This document shows positions 1 to 11,700 of a stretch of DNA of 64,000 nt, piece by piece (within the stretch, counting starts at the first letter, position 1; each line of letters starts with the position of its first letter). The notes under the pieces were generated by a model. That model was not told where the DNA came from. It saw only the letters and a program-made list of their open reading frames with translations, and did not search any database. Made by a program: the position numbers and the translations under genes. Origin of the DNA: Podarcis raffonei (taxonomy: Eukaryota; Chordata; Lepidosauria; Squamata; Lacertidae); assembly GCF_027172205.1 (NCBI RefSeq), contig NC_070614.1, positions 48,858,001 through 48,922,000 of the forward strand, given 5' to 3'.

Positions 1-140
1 CGGAGATTTCCCTATGGGCTTTCGTCTTGCGAAGGAAGCCCATAGGGAAATTCGTTTTGCGAAGCGCCTCCAAAACGGAAAACCCTTTCATCTAGCGGGT
101 TTTCCGTCTTGCAAGGCGTTCGTCTTGCGGGGCACCACTG
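1..140. repeat. End of a TA-flanked DNA transposon/MITE
   Basis: The segment ends in GGCACCACTG followed by TA at 141-142, the terminal inverted repeat and target dinucleotide seen in several other elements here (41101, 49110, 54479, 59052). Short internal palindromes recur through it. Its other end lies beyond the window. A TA target suggests the Tc1/mariner group; that assignment is inference. Confidence 0.6.
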
Positions 141-309
141 TATAGATAGAACGTCCCTGATAGAACCTCCCCCTGAAATGCAGGAATCTCAGCTAAATAA
201 TTTCAGCTACATAGTTTGTGAGAGCCCTGCCTTCTTTGCCCCTATCAGAAGAATGTCTCTGCTGTCCCCTAAACCTACAAAATCTCAGCACACAGAAACA
301 AGCACTTAC

Positions 310-603
310 AAATCTTAATAAAAGGGTATTTGTTTTGGAACCATGGGATCTGTCCCTTTGGAATGACTATCCCATTTACTGCTGGCAAATAAGCAGAAAA
401 GTTGGAGGAAGAGAATCCAAGGCTTGTTATTGCTCTGTTTCTAAGGGTGGTTCCAGATGCCCAGATTTCAGGTACATGCCTGAGAAGGCTGCAAAGAGGA
501 AGGAAAGAGAAGCAAACTCACCTGTATCAGCCTGGGAAGAAGTCAGTGGCAGGCTGGCCCCGCAAAGGAGTCCCACAAATGGTAAGAAGATCTTGGCCCA
601 CAT
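310..603 (-). CDS. 5' part (exons 1-2) of an inverted Ig-like family gene
   Basis: On the minus strand, exon 1 (603-522) encodes a 27-residue signal peptide beginning MWAKIFLPFVG and ending in a phase-1 GTGAGT donor. Exon 2 (378-310) has a CCAGCAG acceptor and a GTAAGT donor and encodes a peptide containing IPWFQNKYPF. A TATA box (GCTATATAAG) lies about 45 bases before the ATG. These match exons 1 and 2 of the plus-strand genes at 8709, 22131 and 32096. Exons 3 and 4 would lie to the left, but a DNA element takes over at 140, so whether a full gene continues beyond the window is unknown. It could be a working head-to-head gene or a promoter-bearing fragment. Confidence 0.5.
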
Positions 604-1500
604 TTTAGGATTCAGTGTGAATGGCACGTGGTCCACCAGGCCTGCTTATATAGCATCCTGGGAGACTACGGTGAGATATGTTTCCCATCAGTAGCTCCAC
701 CCAGACAATCCCAGAAGAGGCTATTCTATGAGGTTCTCAGAAAGTCCTTCCAGAAACTTTTGTGTAATTGGGATTTGTGGGAAATCCTAATAGCTATGGG
801 GAAGTTCGCCTATTGTTATTATTTAATTTGTATACCACCCTTCATTAGCAGATCACAGGCAGTTCAGAACATCAAAGTACAACATGAGAACACAAAATAT
901 ATAATCTTCTTCCCTTATCTTCTTTAGAGGACAAGATGCAGAATTGGCAAAATGGAGAAGGAACATTGTGACCTTAATTCTCTGCTGCCTTGTGATGAGG
1001 GAGCACTGATTGGCTAATGTGTGTCTGAGCCCCTTATTCTTGTACAACACCCCTATATGTGGAACTGGCACTTTTACCAGGGCTACGTAAGGTATGTTCT
1101 GCACTTGCAAGGAATTGGTTCTCTCAGCAGCTGGCACCACCACTTTCTTGTTTAACGTTCAAGGATTTTGAAAGGAGACTGGTTTCTTTGGGCCTGTCTT
1201 ACTTAAAACCAGTGCAGCAGAAGACAGAACAGGCTCTGTTCTGCCCTGGCAGGTGGGCAGCCAATGGCCTTTCAGCAGCGAGGGATCCCCTCTCACCTGA
1301 GCAGGCCTCTCATTGGCCAATTCAAAGGGCAGGAGCTAGCGGGAACTCCACCTGGGCCATATCAGCACCATGCTTTAAGCAACTGATGTATTCAGCATGG
1401 CAGGGTTATTCCGAAGGACGTGCCTCCTTTCTTCATTTTTCACACCAGCTTCACAGCAGCAAGACGTCCCCAAACTTTATCCCAACTCATTGATCATATT

Positions 1501-2338
1501 ATCTGAAACTACATGAGGCTTTCCCAGAATCTACCTGCATTCTACTTTCGGGTCAGGAAATATTGCTCCTCTCAATGACACATGTTCCCCAAGGAGTAGA
1601 GGAGTCTTGTAACATTCACATTCACCACTAGTGGTTGAAAAACTGCTTTAAATATGAATCTGTAAGCCTCCTCAATAACTCTAACTCCTCTCTCTTTTAT
1701 ATCCAGGTTACAATCCCTGCAAAGGTTTAAATGTCATGGTTTCTCCCCAGAGAATCATGGAGGCTTGCAGTTTGGCAGGAGCGCTGATTGTTATCTGTTA
1801 GATTCTCTGATATTTCAAATCTCTACAGAAGACCAGGGGTGGGGCTCCTCAGTGTAAATGGGATATGGGGGTGCCCCGCAAGACACATGTGTACGCAGGC
1901 AGCCCACCCCGTATCCCCTCATGCAGGGTAGTTGACTGACAATCTTTCAGTGTATGGCCAGTGACACCCCCTTACCATCTTGTGTGCATCATGAGATCAA
2001 GCCCCCTTCCCAATCTCAATGTCAAGTTAGCGCCCAGGGAAGATGGGGAGCCAAGTGGCTCTTCAAAGGGACTTGGGCTAAATTGCAGCTACGCTACAAA
2101 GTGAAAGGTAGCTGCAAGCTTAAGACCAGCTTAAGGAAGAATCCGTGATGGGTTAATTGCTTCCATAAAGCAAAAAACAAAAACAAAACAAAACATGCAC
2201 AAAAAGTCTGACTTGAAAATTCATTTTATGTGAATAGTAGCGTATTCAGCAACAAATGCTAATGAGCAAAAACATGGAGTAGCTAGCATGAAACACCCGT
2301 TTCCAAATACTTCCTTCATCAGTGTATTGCTGTAAAGC
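1501..2338. other. Gene-free part of the duplicated unit
   Basis: I find no gene or exon here. The block matches about 20270-21220 on the opposite strand, apart from the BovB piece present only there. It lies upstream of the TATA box of the inverted gene, so it may hold upstream regulatory sequence, but I see no recognisable motif. Confidence 0.5.
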
Positions 2339-2641
2339 TGTCAGGGGCTGGCCAGCATTGGATGCCAGAGACTGGTCTGACTCTGACCAGAAAGAAAGAC
2401 AGTCTCAGACAGAGCAGCCTTTAACAGAGGAGGAAGAGAAGAACTGGGGGTCCCTTCCTTCAAGATTCCCAGTAACAGGGAGAATAGCAGATTCAGAAGT
2501 ATCACAGTAGGAGGTTGAGAGAAATAGGCAGCCCTGATAACTTTGCTAGGTAACCAGGAGGGAGGGAGCGTCTGGAAGGCTCTGCCTTTGAGAGCAGCGG
2601 TGGTGCTTCCTGCTGCGGAAGGGCAGGAGATTCAGACAGAG
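2339..2641 (-). mobile_element. Partial LTR of an old LTR retroelement, interrupted by the gypsy element
   Basis: This piece begins TGTCAGGGGCTGG and matches the outer part of the complete solo LTR at 19755-20269 in the inverted copy. It stops where the gypsy LTR begins, so the gypsy element landed inside it. It is a fossil. Confidence 0.65.
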
Positions 2642-5600
2642 TGAAATATACTCAGAGTCGCAAAGTGATTTCATGCTCTTTATTCAGCTCATAGTGGTGA
2701 GGAGGAATGAATGAATGTCCCTTCAAAGTATCTGCTTTATATACATTATTTACACAATGGGCTGCACATGATTGGCTAATTCCGGAATTCTACTGTAAGC
2801 CAATCAGGTTGTGGATTCACTTTTATCTGGAGCATGATTGGGTGGTTCCTGCCAACCAATCATACTGCTGCATTGTTCTAGGACCAATCAGACTGCTGCC
2901 TTTTGGATCCTATTGTTCTAGGACCAATCAGACTGCTGCAGTTTGGATCCTATTCACTCAGTACATAACACCCCTCCCCTCTAAGTTCCAGTCCTGCCCG
3001 GGAGGTCGCATTCATAGTCCTCAAGGTACACCGGCGGCCTACGTGTGCGTTGCGGCCTGGGGTGTTCCCTGGTCCGGGGTTCAGGTTCTGGCTCGTGTTC
3101 CAAGGATGCTGGCTGTGATGGGGCTGTTTGGTCTGGTGCAACCGGCTCACTCAGTCGTGGTTCTGGTTCCGGTGTCCTTTCGGCCTCACGGGTCCTCTCT
3201 GTATTTACTGATTCTGCCTCTCCTGCTTGCCCCTGCTGCTCTATGGGCCTCACTGCCCCACTGTTCCCTTGGGACTCCTCTGACCTGTCCTCCTCCTCCT
3301 GGTTTTCTCCCGGGAATCGTCGCCGTATCTGGTCGCAGTGGCGGCGCCAGCATTGCCCCCCATCTGTTAGCACCTCGTACGACACGGGGCCAGTGACCCT
3401 GGTGACTGTGGTGGGTACCCATGCAGGGCCTGCCCCAAAATTCTTTGCATACACTGGGTCCTGGGCCTCGAAGGTCCGGGGGTTCCTGCCTTCCCCCACC
3501 ACTACCTCATCCTGAGCTCTATCGGGGTGAAGGCGGTCCAAACTGATTGCAAGGCGCCGACCCATTAGTAGTTCAGCGGGGCTCCGGCCAGTCGTTGAGC
3601 TGGGGGTGCTGTGCTGTGCTAGAAGGAATGTGGCAAGGCAGTACTCCCAATCCCCTTGCGTCATGCAGCAAAGGGTGTCCTTGGTGGTCCGCACCATGCA
3701 TTCTGCTTGGCCATTGGTGGCAGGGTGGAATGGCGCCGAACGGATGTGACGGATGGCGTTCTGCGCTGTGAAGATTTGGAATTCTCCTGACGTAAATGCA
3801 GTCCCGTTGTCTGAGACGAGAGTGTCAGGGAGCCCGTGGGTTGCAAACAGCCTGCGTAGTACCCGGATGGCTGCAGACGTAGAAGTGGACAGTACCAGTG
3901 CGACTTCCAGCCATTTGGTGTAGGAGTCCACCACTATGAAGAATGTTTTCCCCTGAAAGGAGCCAGCGAAGTCCACATGCAGGTGTGACCATGGTGCTCG
4001 GGCGGACTCCCAGGACTGGACTGGGGCCCTTGGGGGACCTGGGCGGGATTCTTGGCAGGCCTGGCAGTGTTTGACCCAGGCCTCTATCTCTCCGTCGATC
4101 CCCGGCCACCACACGTAACTCCTGGCAAGGGCCTTCATTCTTACTACCCCTGGGTGTGTCTCGTGTAGGGCTGTGAGGACCCTTTTGCGGAGGGGCTGGG
4201 GAACAATGACCCTGCTTCCCCATAACAGGCACCCCTTGTGGGCCGACAGTTCATGTTTGTGGGTTGTGTAGCCGGCGAATTCTGGCCCGGGGCTGCTGCT
4301 GGGCCATCCCCTCCACACCCAGTCCAGGACCCGGGAGATGACCCTATCTTTCTTGGAATGGTGTGCAACTTCTTGTGCTTGAATGGGGCGGTCGGGAAGC
4401 AGCTCCAGGCTCATAACCTCTTGTGCAGGTGCTGGGTCGGGGCCTGTTTCCGGTAGTGGTAGCCTGCTGAGGGCGTCCGCATGGCCCATCGCCTTCCCAG
4501 GGCGGTGAATCAGTGCATACTGGTAGCTGGCAAGGAAAATTGACCACCTGAGGACGCGAGGAGACAGCACTTGGGCAGTCTGCTTTTCGGGGGCAAACAA
4601 GCCAAGCAACGGCTTGTGGTCAGTCACCACGGTGAAGGGCCGCCCGTACAAGAAATCATGGAATTTTTTTACTCCCTTCACGATTGCCAGACCCTCCTTG
4701 TCGATTTGCGAGTAGTTCCGCTCGGTTGCGTTGAGGGTCTGGGAAAAGTATGCCACCGGTACCTCTCTTCCATCCAGGAGTTGGTGTCCCAGGACAGCGC
4801 CGATGCCATAGGGCGAGGCGTCGCATGCTAGCACCACCGGCAGCCTCTTGTCGAAGTGTGCCAAGACCGAGTTTGAGACAAGCAAGTCCTTGACTGCCTG
4901 GAATGCGGCCTCCTGGCGCTAGCCCCACACCCAAGGGGCCCGCTTGTCCAGGAGTCTGTGTAGGGGCTCCGCTACCGCCGCCTTGTGGGGAAGGAAGGAA
5001 TAGTAAAAGTTCAATAGTCCCAAGAAGGCCTGAAGTTCAGTCTTGCTCTTGGGCGCTGGGGCATCATAAATGGCCCGTACCTTGTCCCCAGTCGGGTGGA
5101 CCCCTTCTGCGTCCACCATAAATCCCAGAAAGTCCACCTGAGGCACTCCTGGTAGACATTTTTCCCGCTTCACCTTGAGACCCGCCGTCTGGAAACGGTG
5201 CAGAACGGTGCGGAGGCGATCCTCAAACTCCTCGGGTGTGGGCCCGGCAATCAACACATCATCGAAGAAGGGGGTGACACCAGGAATCCCTTTAAGGAGA
5301 GAGTCCATTAGATTCTGGAATATGCCTGGTGCCACGCTGACACCGAATTGCAGCCGCTTTACCCTGAACGCTCCTCTGTGCGTCACAATCGTCTGCGCCT
5401 CTGCTGTGGCCTCATCTACTGGCAGCTGTTGATATGCTTGGGCCAGGTCCAGCTTGCCAAAAATTTTCGACCCAGCCAGGGTAGCAAGGACATGGCTGAC
5501 CACTGGCACTGGGTATGCATGGGCCGTGAGGGCCTTGTTTATGGTACATTTGTAGTCTGCGCAGATGCGGACCGAACCATTAGGCTTGACAGGTGTGACG

Positions 5601-7555
5601 ATTGGGGTTTCCCAGGGGGCATTAGGCACCGGCTCCAGCACTCCTTGCTCCACGAGCCGGTCCAATTCCTCGTCTATACGGGGTTTCAGGGCGAATGGGA
5701 CCCGGCGGGCCTTGAGCCTGACCGGTCGTACTGCGGGGTCAAGTTGTAGAGCAATGGGGGGGCCCGTATACTGTCCCAATTTCCCATCGAAAACCCCCGG
5801 AAATTCTTTGCATATGGCATCCACGTCCACTTGTAAGCTGGTGTGGTTCACCCCGGTGACAGCTAGCCCCAGTGGTCCAAACCATGCCAATCCCAGGAAG
5901 CTAATGTAGGGGCCCTTGACCACAAGCAAGTCCAGTTGCCGCGTCCGCCCTCGGTATTGCACCCTGAAGGTCCCCACCCCCATTGTGGGGACCTTACGTT
6001 TCTGGAAGTCCCGGAGGGTGAATGGGGCCGGCCTGAGTTTGGGACCCCCAGTAGGACACAGTTTCCTTAAGGTCCTTGCCGAGATTATGGATAGAGTTGA
6101 ACCCGTGTCAAGCTCCATGCGGCATGGGGCCCCCTCTATCTGTACCTCTACATAAATTTTCTCTACGTTGGGGTGAGGCAACTGGTATACCTGGAAGTCC
6201 GTGAGCTCTGTCGAGTTGCCTTGGTGTGTTGGGCCCCGGGACCTGGGGCTCTTGGATTGGTCATCTGATGCCTGGCATCAGGTGGGCCGAGCCCGACACA
6301 CCCGGGCGATGTGTCCCGATTTTCTGCACTGCCTGCAGTCTGCGTTGCGGAAACGGCAGGTCCTCCTCTCGTGACTTTCTCCACAGCTTGCGCAGTTCCC
6401 TCCTTCTCGTCGAGGCAGCTGTGGTATGTGGGCTGCTTGAGTGCACTGCTGTACTCAGTGCACCTCCTCCCTGTTGGATCCTGAGTCGTCGGTGAAGTCT
6501 TCGTGGTGGACCCTCGGTTGGGACGGCTGGCTCGGCCGTGCCTCTTGCGTCGACCTCTCGGCAGCTTCCGTTGCCAGGGCCTCCTCCAGAGCGACCTGGA
6601 ACGTTAGGTTCTTCTTAGCGTAGAGGCGTCGTTGCAGCTTCTCATCCTTCAGGCCACCGACGAGGCAGTCACGAAGCATGTTCTCCAGCTCTGAGAAGTT
6701 GCAGAACCGGGCAGCTTGGCGGAGAGAGGTCACAAACCCAGTTATGGTTTCTCCAGGGGCTTGCCGCTTTGCGTAGAAGGCATTTCGACGAGCCACCACT
6801 GAGGGCTGTGGTGAAAAGTGCCCCTTCAGCTGTTCCATTATTGTTTTGTATGGAACAGTAGCAACGTCTTCAGGCGCAAGGAGAGCCCGGGCGATTTCAA
6901 ACGTCTCCTCTCCGCAGATGCTGAAGAATATTGCCCTCTTCTTGGCGTCTTCTTCATCGGTGACCCCTTTGGCTTCTAGGAGGAAGGTGAAACGGGAGGC
7001 GTACGCTTCCCAGTCTCCAGATGCTGGGTTGAACGGCGAGAAGCTGCTGTCGGTTGCCATTCTGAGTTCCTTGTGTCAAGGAGCTGAAGCCTGGATACAC
7101 GGTGCGAGGCAGCGGTGCAGCAGGTGGCGGTGCTGCGGTGCTGTGTGTGGCAGTCAGCTCAGCAGGATCCCATCCTCATCGCCAGTGAAATATACTCAGA
7201 GTCGCAAAGTGATTTCATGCTCTTTATTCAGCTCATAGTGGTGAGGAGGAATGAATGAAAGTCCCCTCAAAGTATCTGCTTTATATACATTATTTTCACG
7301 ATGGGCTGCACATGATTGGCTAATTCCGGAATTCTACTGTAAGCCAATCAGGTTGTGGATTCACTTCTATCTGGAGCATGATTGGATGGTTCCTGCCAAC
7401 CAATCATACTGCTGCATTATTCTAGGACCAATCAGACTGCTTCATTCAGAATCCTATTGTTCTAGGACCAATCAGACTGCTGCCTTTTGGATCCTATTGT
7501 TCTAGGACCAATCAGACTGCTGCAGTTTGGATCCTATTCAACTCAGTACATAACA
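2642..7555 (-). mobile_element. Ty3/gypsy LTR retrotransposon, near full length, degraded
   Basis: The element lies on the minus strand. Two LTRs (7186-7555 and 2642-2970) begin TGTTATGTACTGAGT and end in CA. A primer-binding-like stretch starting TGGCGATGAGG follows the 5' LTR and a purine tract precedes the 3' LTR. A gag-like region lies at about 6200-7060. A pol-like region at about 2980-6180 shows protease, reverse transcriptase, RNase H and integrase similarity to Ty3/gypsy proteins. No envelope is apparent. The LTRs are very similar apart from one extra copy of a short CCAAT-bearing repeat, suggesting a fairly young insertion. It appears broken in about one or two places. Flanking five-base sequences do not match. 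Confidence 0.85.
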
Positions 7556-7800
7556 TTCCCACAAATCCCAATTACACTCAAGTTTCTGGAAGGACTTTCT
7601 GAGAACCTCACAGAATAGCCTCTTCTTGGATTGTCTGGGTGGAGCTACTGATGGGAAACATATCTCACCAAAGTCTCCCAGGATGGTATATAAGCAGGCC
7701 TGGTGGCCCACATGCCATTCACACTGAATCCTAAAATGTGGGCCAAGATATTCTTACCATTTGTGGGACTCCTTTGCGGGGCCAGCCTTTGCGGGGCCAG
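7556..7800 (+). pseudogene. Truncated promoter and signal-exon fragment of the Ig-like family
   Basis: This matches 21953-22190 of the array: the TATA region and then a signal exon from 7737. The exon is cut after the codons for LLCGAS, and a short GCGGGGCCAG duplication joins it directly to the next unit at 7801. There is no donor site, so it cannot act as a normal exon 1. Confidence 0.7.
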
Positions 7801-8650
7801 TTTCAGATAATATGATCAACGAGTTAGGATAAAGTTTGGGGACGTCTTGCTGCTGTGAAGCTGGTGTGAAAAATAAAGAAAGGAGGCACGTCCTTCGGAA
7901 TAACCCTGCCATGCTGAATACATCAGTTGCTTAAAGCATGGTGCTGATAGGGCCCAGGTGGAGTTCCCGCCAGCTCCTGCACTTTGAATTGGCCAATGAG
8001 AGGCCTGCTCAGGTGAGAGGCGATGCCTCGCGGCTGAAAGGCCATTGGCTGCCCACCTGCCAGGGCAGAACAGAGCCTGTTCTGTCTTCTGCTGCACTGG
8101 TTTTAATTAAAAAGACAGGCCCAAAGAAACCAGTCTCCTTTCAAAATCCTTGAACGTTAAACAAGAAAGTGGTGGTGCCGGCTGCAGAGAGAACCAATTC
8201 CTTGCAAGTGCAGAACATACCTTACGTAGCACTGGTAAAAGTGCCAGCTCCACATATAGGGATGTTGTACATGAATAAGGGGCTCAGACAAACATTAGCC
8301 AATCAGTGCTCCCTCATCACAAGGCAGCAGAGAATTAAGGTCACAATGTTCCTTCTCCATTTTGCGAATTCTGCATCTTCTCCTCTAAAGAAGATAAGAG
8401 AAGAAGATTATATCTTTTGTGTTCTCATGTTGTACTTTGATGTTCTGAACTGCCTGTGATCTGCTAATGAAGGGTGGTATACAAATTAAATAATAACAAT
8501 AGGCAAACTTCCCCATAGCTATTAGGATTTCCCACAAATCCCAATTACACTCAAGTTTCCGGAAGGACTTTCTGAGAACCTCATAGAATAGCCTCTTCTT
8601 GGATTGTCTGGGTGGAGCTACTGATGGGAAACATATCTCACCGTAGTCTC
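7801..8650 (+). repeat. Upstream part of array unit A
   Basis: The block matches about 21224-22075 in unit D and, inverted, about 1500-650 at the left edge. It leads into the promoter of gene A. I see no exon in it; the conserved open frames reflect recent duplication. Confidence 0.7.
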
Positions 8651-8659
8651 CCAGGATAC

Positions 8660-8667
8660 TATATAAG
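8660..8667 (+). promoter_or_regulatory. TATA box of Ig-like gene A
   Basis: TATATAAG lies 49 bases before the ATG at 8709, implying transcription starts about 15-20 bases before the start codon. The motif and surroundings are conserved at 22082, at 32047 and, inverted, near 650. Confidence 0.6.
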
Positions 8668-8708
8668 CAGGCCTGGTGGCCCACGTGCCATTCACACTGA
8701 ATCCTAAA

Positions 8709-11700
8709 ATGTGGGCCAAGATCTTCTTACCATTTGTGGGACTCCTTTGCGGGGCCAGCCTGCCACTGACTTCTTCCCAGGCTGATACAGGTGAGTTTGC
8801 TTCTCTTTCCATCCTCTATGCAGCCTTCTCAGGCATGTACCTGAAATCTGGGCATCTGGAACCACCCTTAGAAACAGAGCAATAACAACCCTTGGATTCT
8901 CTTCCTCCAACTTTTCTGCTTATTTGCCAGCAGTAAATGGGATAGTCATTCCAAAGGGACAGATCCCATGGTTCCAAAACAAATACCCTTTCATTAACAT
9001 TTGTAAGTGCCTGTTTCTGTGTGCTGAGACCTTTGTAGGTTTAGGGGACAGAAGAGACATTCTTCTGATAGGGGCAAAGAAGGCAGGGCTCTCACGAGGT
9101 ATGTAGCTGAAATAATTTAGCTGAGATTCCTGCATTACAGGGGGAGGTTCTATCAGGGCGGTTTTTCTATGCAGGGAGTGCAGCTATCATCAAGCCTTGA
9201 TTGAAGAACGGTACACTCCTATCTGGGATGGTCTTCCTCTTCCACCGAGCGTGCAGCTTAGGGAGGGACGCACATGAAACAGGGGGGCACCTGCCTAGCC
9301 AGCCAGGTCAGCCAGGTCAGCCCTGGCGATCAATGGGGTGACAGATGTCTCACTCGGATCACCCTCACATCCGTCTTGAGACGTCTCCTGGGGCTCCCAA
9401 GTTCAATCATGTATGAGACAATGTGTGCAGAACGAGGTATACACACGATGGAATATTGGGTATGGGCTAGCACTATAAAATACTGGTTGCATTTCCATTC
9501 TGTTGCCAACCTTTGAGTCTACTCTCTGACCTACTTACAGACTCTGATAAATCCAGAAGTTCCAACTCTTACATAGGAAAATCAGATCTATTGGTATTCA
9601 ACTCAGATCTTGAAACCCTTATATAATTCGAGTGAGCATTATATTTATTGCAATAGTCAAAACACATTAAGGTACATTGGGGGGGGGGGAAACAACATCA
9701 AGTCAGCTGTAAATAAAATTTGCTCCCCCAAGATAACAGGGACACATATCTCAAAAATAATAATTTCTGTCCAAAGCAGGACCTTTATCTTAGTCCGACT
9801 GAATGTTTTTCCCTCAGCTTTTGTCAAGGGCAGATTTTTAAACATCCCCAGAAATGAAAGACATGGATGTTATTTGAATGTGGCGGACACTGTAGAACAT
9901 ATCCTTTTCTACTGTCCATTTTACAACCTGCTATGCAAACGCATGCTACCTCCCCTTTTTGGGTAGTCTAACATCACGGCACAATGAAAATATCCGATTA
10001 ACCCGGAATTGACCGCAAGGGGGGCTGAGGTTTTGTGAATAGTATCTCTTGAAGTGCTAAATGGCACTATTTAGCAGGAAGAAATCCCAATGAAATTCCT
10101 CATCATTATATATTTTACATGCCTGCTTATTTGTATATATATTGTTTTAGGATGCCCTATATTTGTAATTCCTAGAGAGGTTTTGATGACTTAAGTAAGT
10201 AAGCATTACAGGGGGTTGGACTAGATGAGCATTGGGGTCCCTTCCAATTCTAGAATTCTATGATTCCACGAAAAGAGAATATGCATGGGAAAGAGTGTCA
10301 GGAGAAGGAAAATGACAGGGGTGTAGAGAAGAACAGAGAAAAGCAAGACTGGAAGGAGTGAGGTGAAAAGCAGAGGTTTTAACCTACGGCATTTATTCAT
10401 TTGCTGATTTTTAAAACATTTCTAAGCTGCTTAAATCTTCAACAGTGCACTAAGCAACATAAAAACTGTAAAGCAATATCAGAAGAAGCATAAGAACAGT
10501 AATATAAAGTCATTAAAAAAACAGGAATTTCATCTGTCTGTCTGCCTATTTTGTTCCCTTAGGTGAAATATTCGTGTGCACTGTCGCTGGCTCTGTCCCC
10601 GAAGGCATGATGGTTACGTGGCAGGCAGTTGGCCAATCAGGTGACACCTCCGACATCATAAGTACAAGCATTGGTAGCACAGCACACTTCAGCACTGAAG
10701 TACTATCCATTCCGCAGGTGAACACAAGAACTTTCGCAGCTGAATTTTTTCTGAAGTTCGTCTGTCGACTATCCCTCCCTGAGTCCCAAACAAATGTCAA
10801 TGAACCTGAAGGTAAAAACTCTCAACACAGTTGGGACACAGTTTTCCTTTGAAAAGCATGGTTTGGGAGCGGGATGATTGTTTCCAGATTGCTTAACATC
10901 CTCTCAGGGACTGACCATTTCAAGATTGCTTCCTCCTTAATTCAGAAATTTATTTCTGCTTTCCATTATGGCCTGTTGAGATAAGACTTTCCCCACCAGT
11001 TGCCATGATATCGGTGCTAGTATTGACTAGAGACACAACTTGAAACTGCAATCAGTCCGGTGGAGGTCTGAACTGTAATTCTCCTCTTGTCTCTGCAGAA
11101 AGGTTTTCACTGTTGTTGAACAATATTAAATGCATGTTTTTATCAGAAGGTAACAATGGAAGAAGGAAAGGAAAGAATGTGTACCCTGCAGGGGCCAAGG
11201 TGTCTCCCACAATAATTTCCACCCCCATTAAAAACCATTCCCACTCCCAGCCAAGGATCCTTGTAACCTTCATCTGCCTGTTGATAATGTTTACCCAGCA
11301 TAGGGTGACCTAGATGAACAGATGGTGCCCTTCTATTGGAGGCAGATTTTTATATCCTTGCCCTGGTGGCCAAGTCCACACATTTAAGGAGCTCCGTACC
11401 TAGTTAGCTGCTCCAGGAGCAACTGTGCACAGATGGTATCATTGGATATGGGAAGTTTTTATCTATCCTTGGTTTTCAAATCCAGCCTATACACCGATAC
11501 CTTCTCTGGGAAGGCTGGGGTGCTTTTTGTGCTGGGCGCTTTCTTTATATATGTTGGGGGAAGGAGCTGTGTAAATATTCCTGGAATCTCCACTATCCCA
11601 CCGTGTCCTCATCCAGCTCAAGGAAGCCCCATGTATGTGCCACAGATCTTCCTACTCAGGTCCACACACACAAGAACTTCAGTTAAATCCCCTTTGCTCC

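Larger units (their letters stand above)
141..2641 (-). repeat. Inverted segmental duplication of the array unit
   Basis: Read on the minus strand, this block matches about 19990-22590 on the plus strand nearly continuously, including a signal-peptide exon, its TATA box, exon 2 and the outer part of a solo LTR. The plus-strand copy carries a BovB tail at about 20358-20462 that is absent here, so that insertion probably followed the duplication. Most open frames in this block are by-products of the duplication, not independent genes. Confidence 0.8.

Noticed and set aside
2707-3515. Plus-strand open frames over the gypsy element
   Set aside because: They are shadows of the minus-strand fossil coding region.
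9274-9516. Conserved open frame in intron 2 of the Ig-like genes as coding sequence
   Set aside because: It reads like a degraded LINE C-terminus and is shared by the broken units as well.
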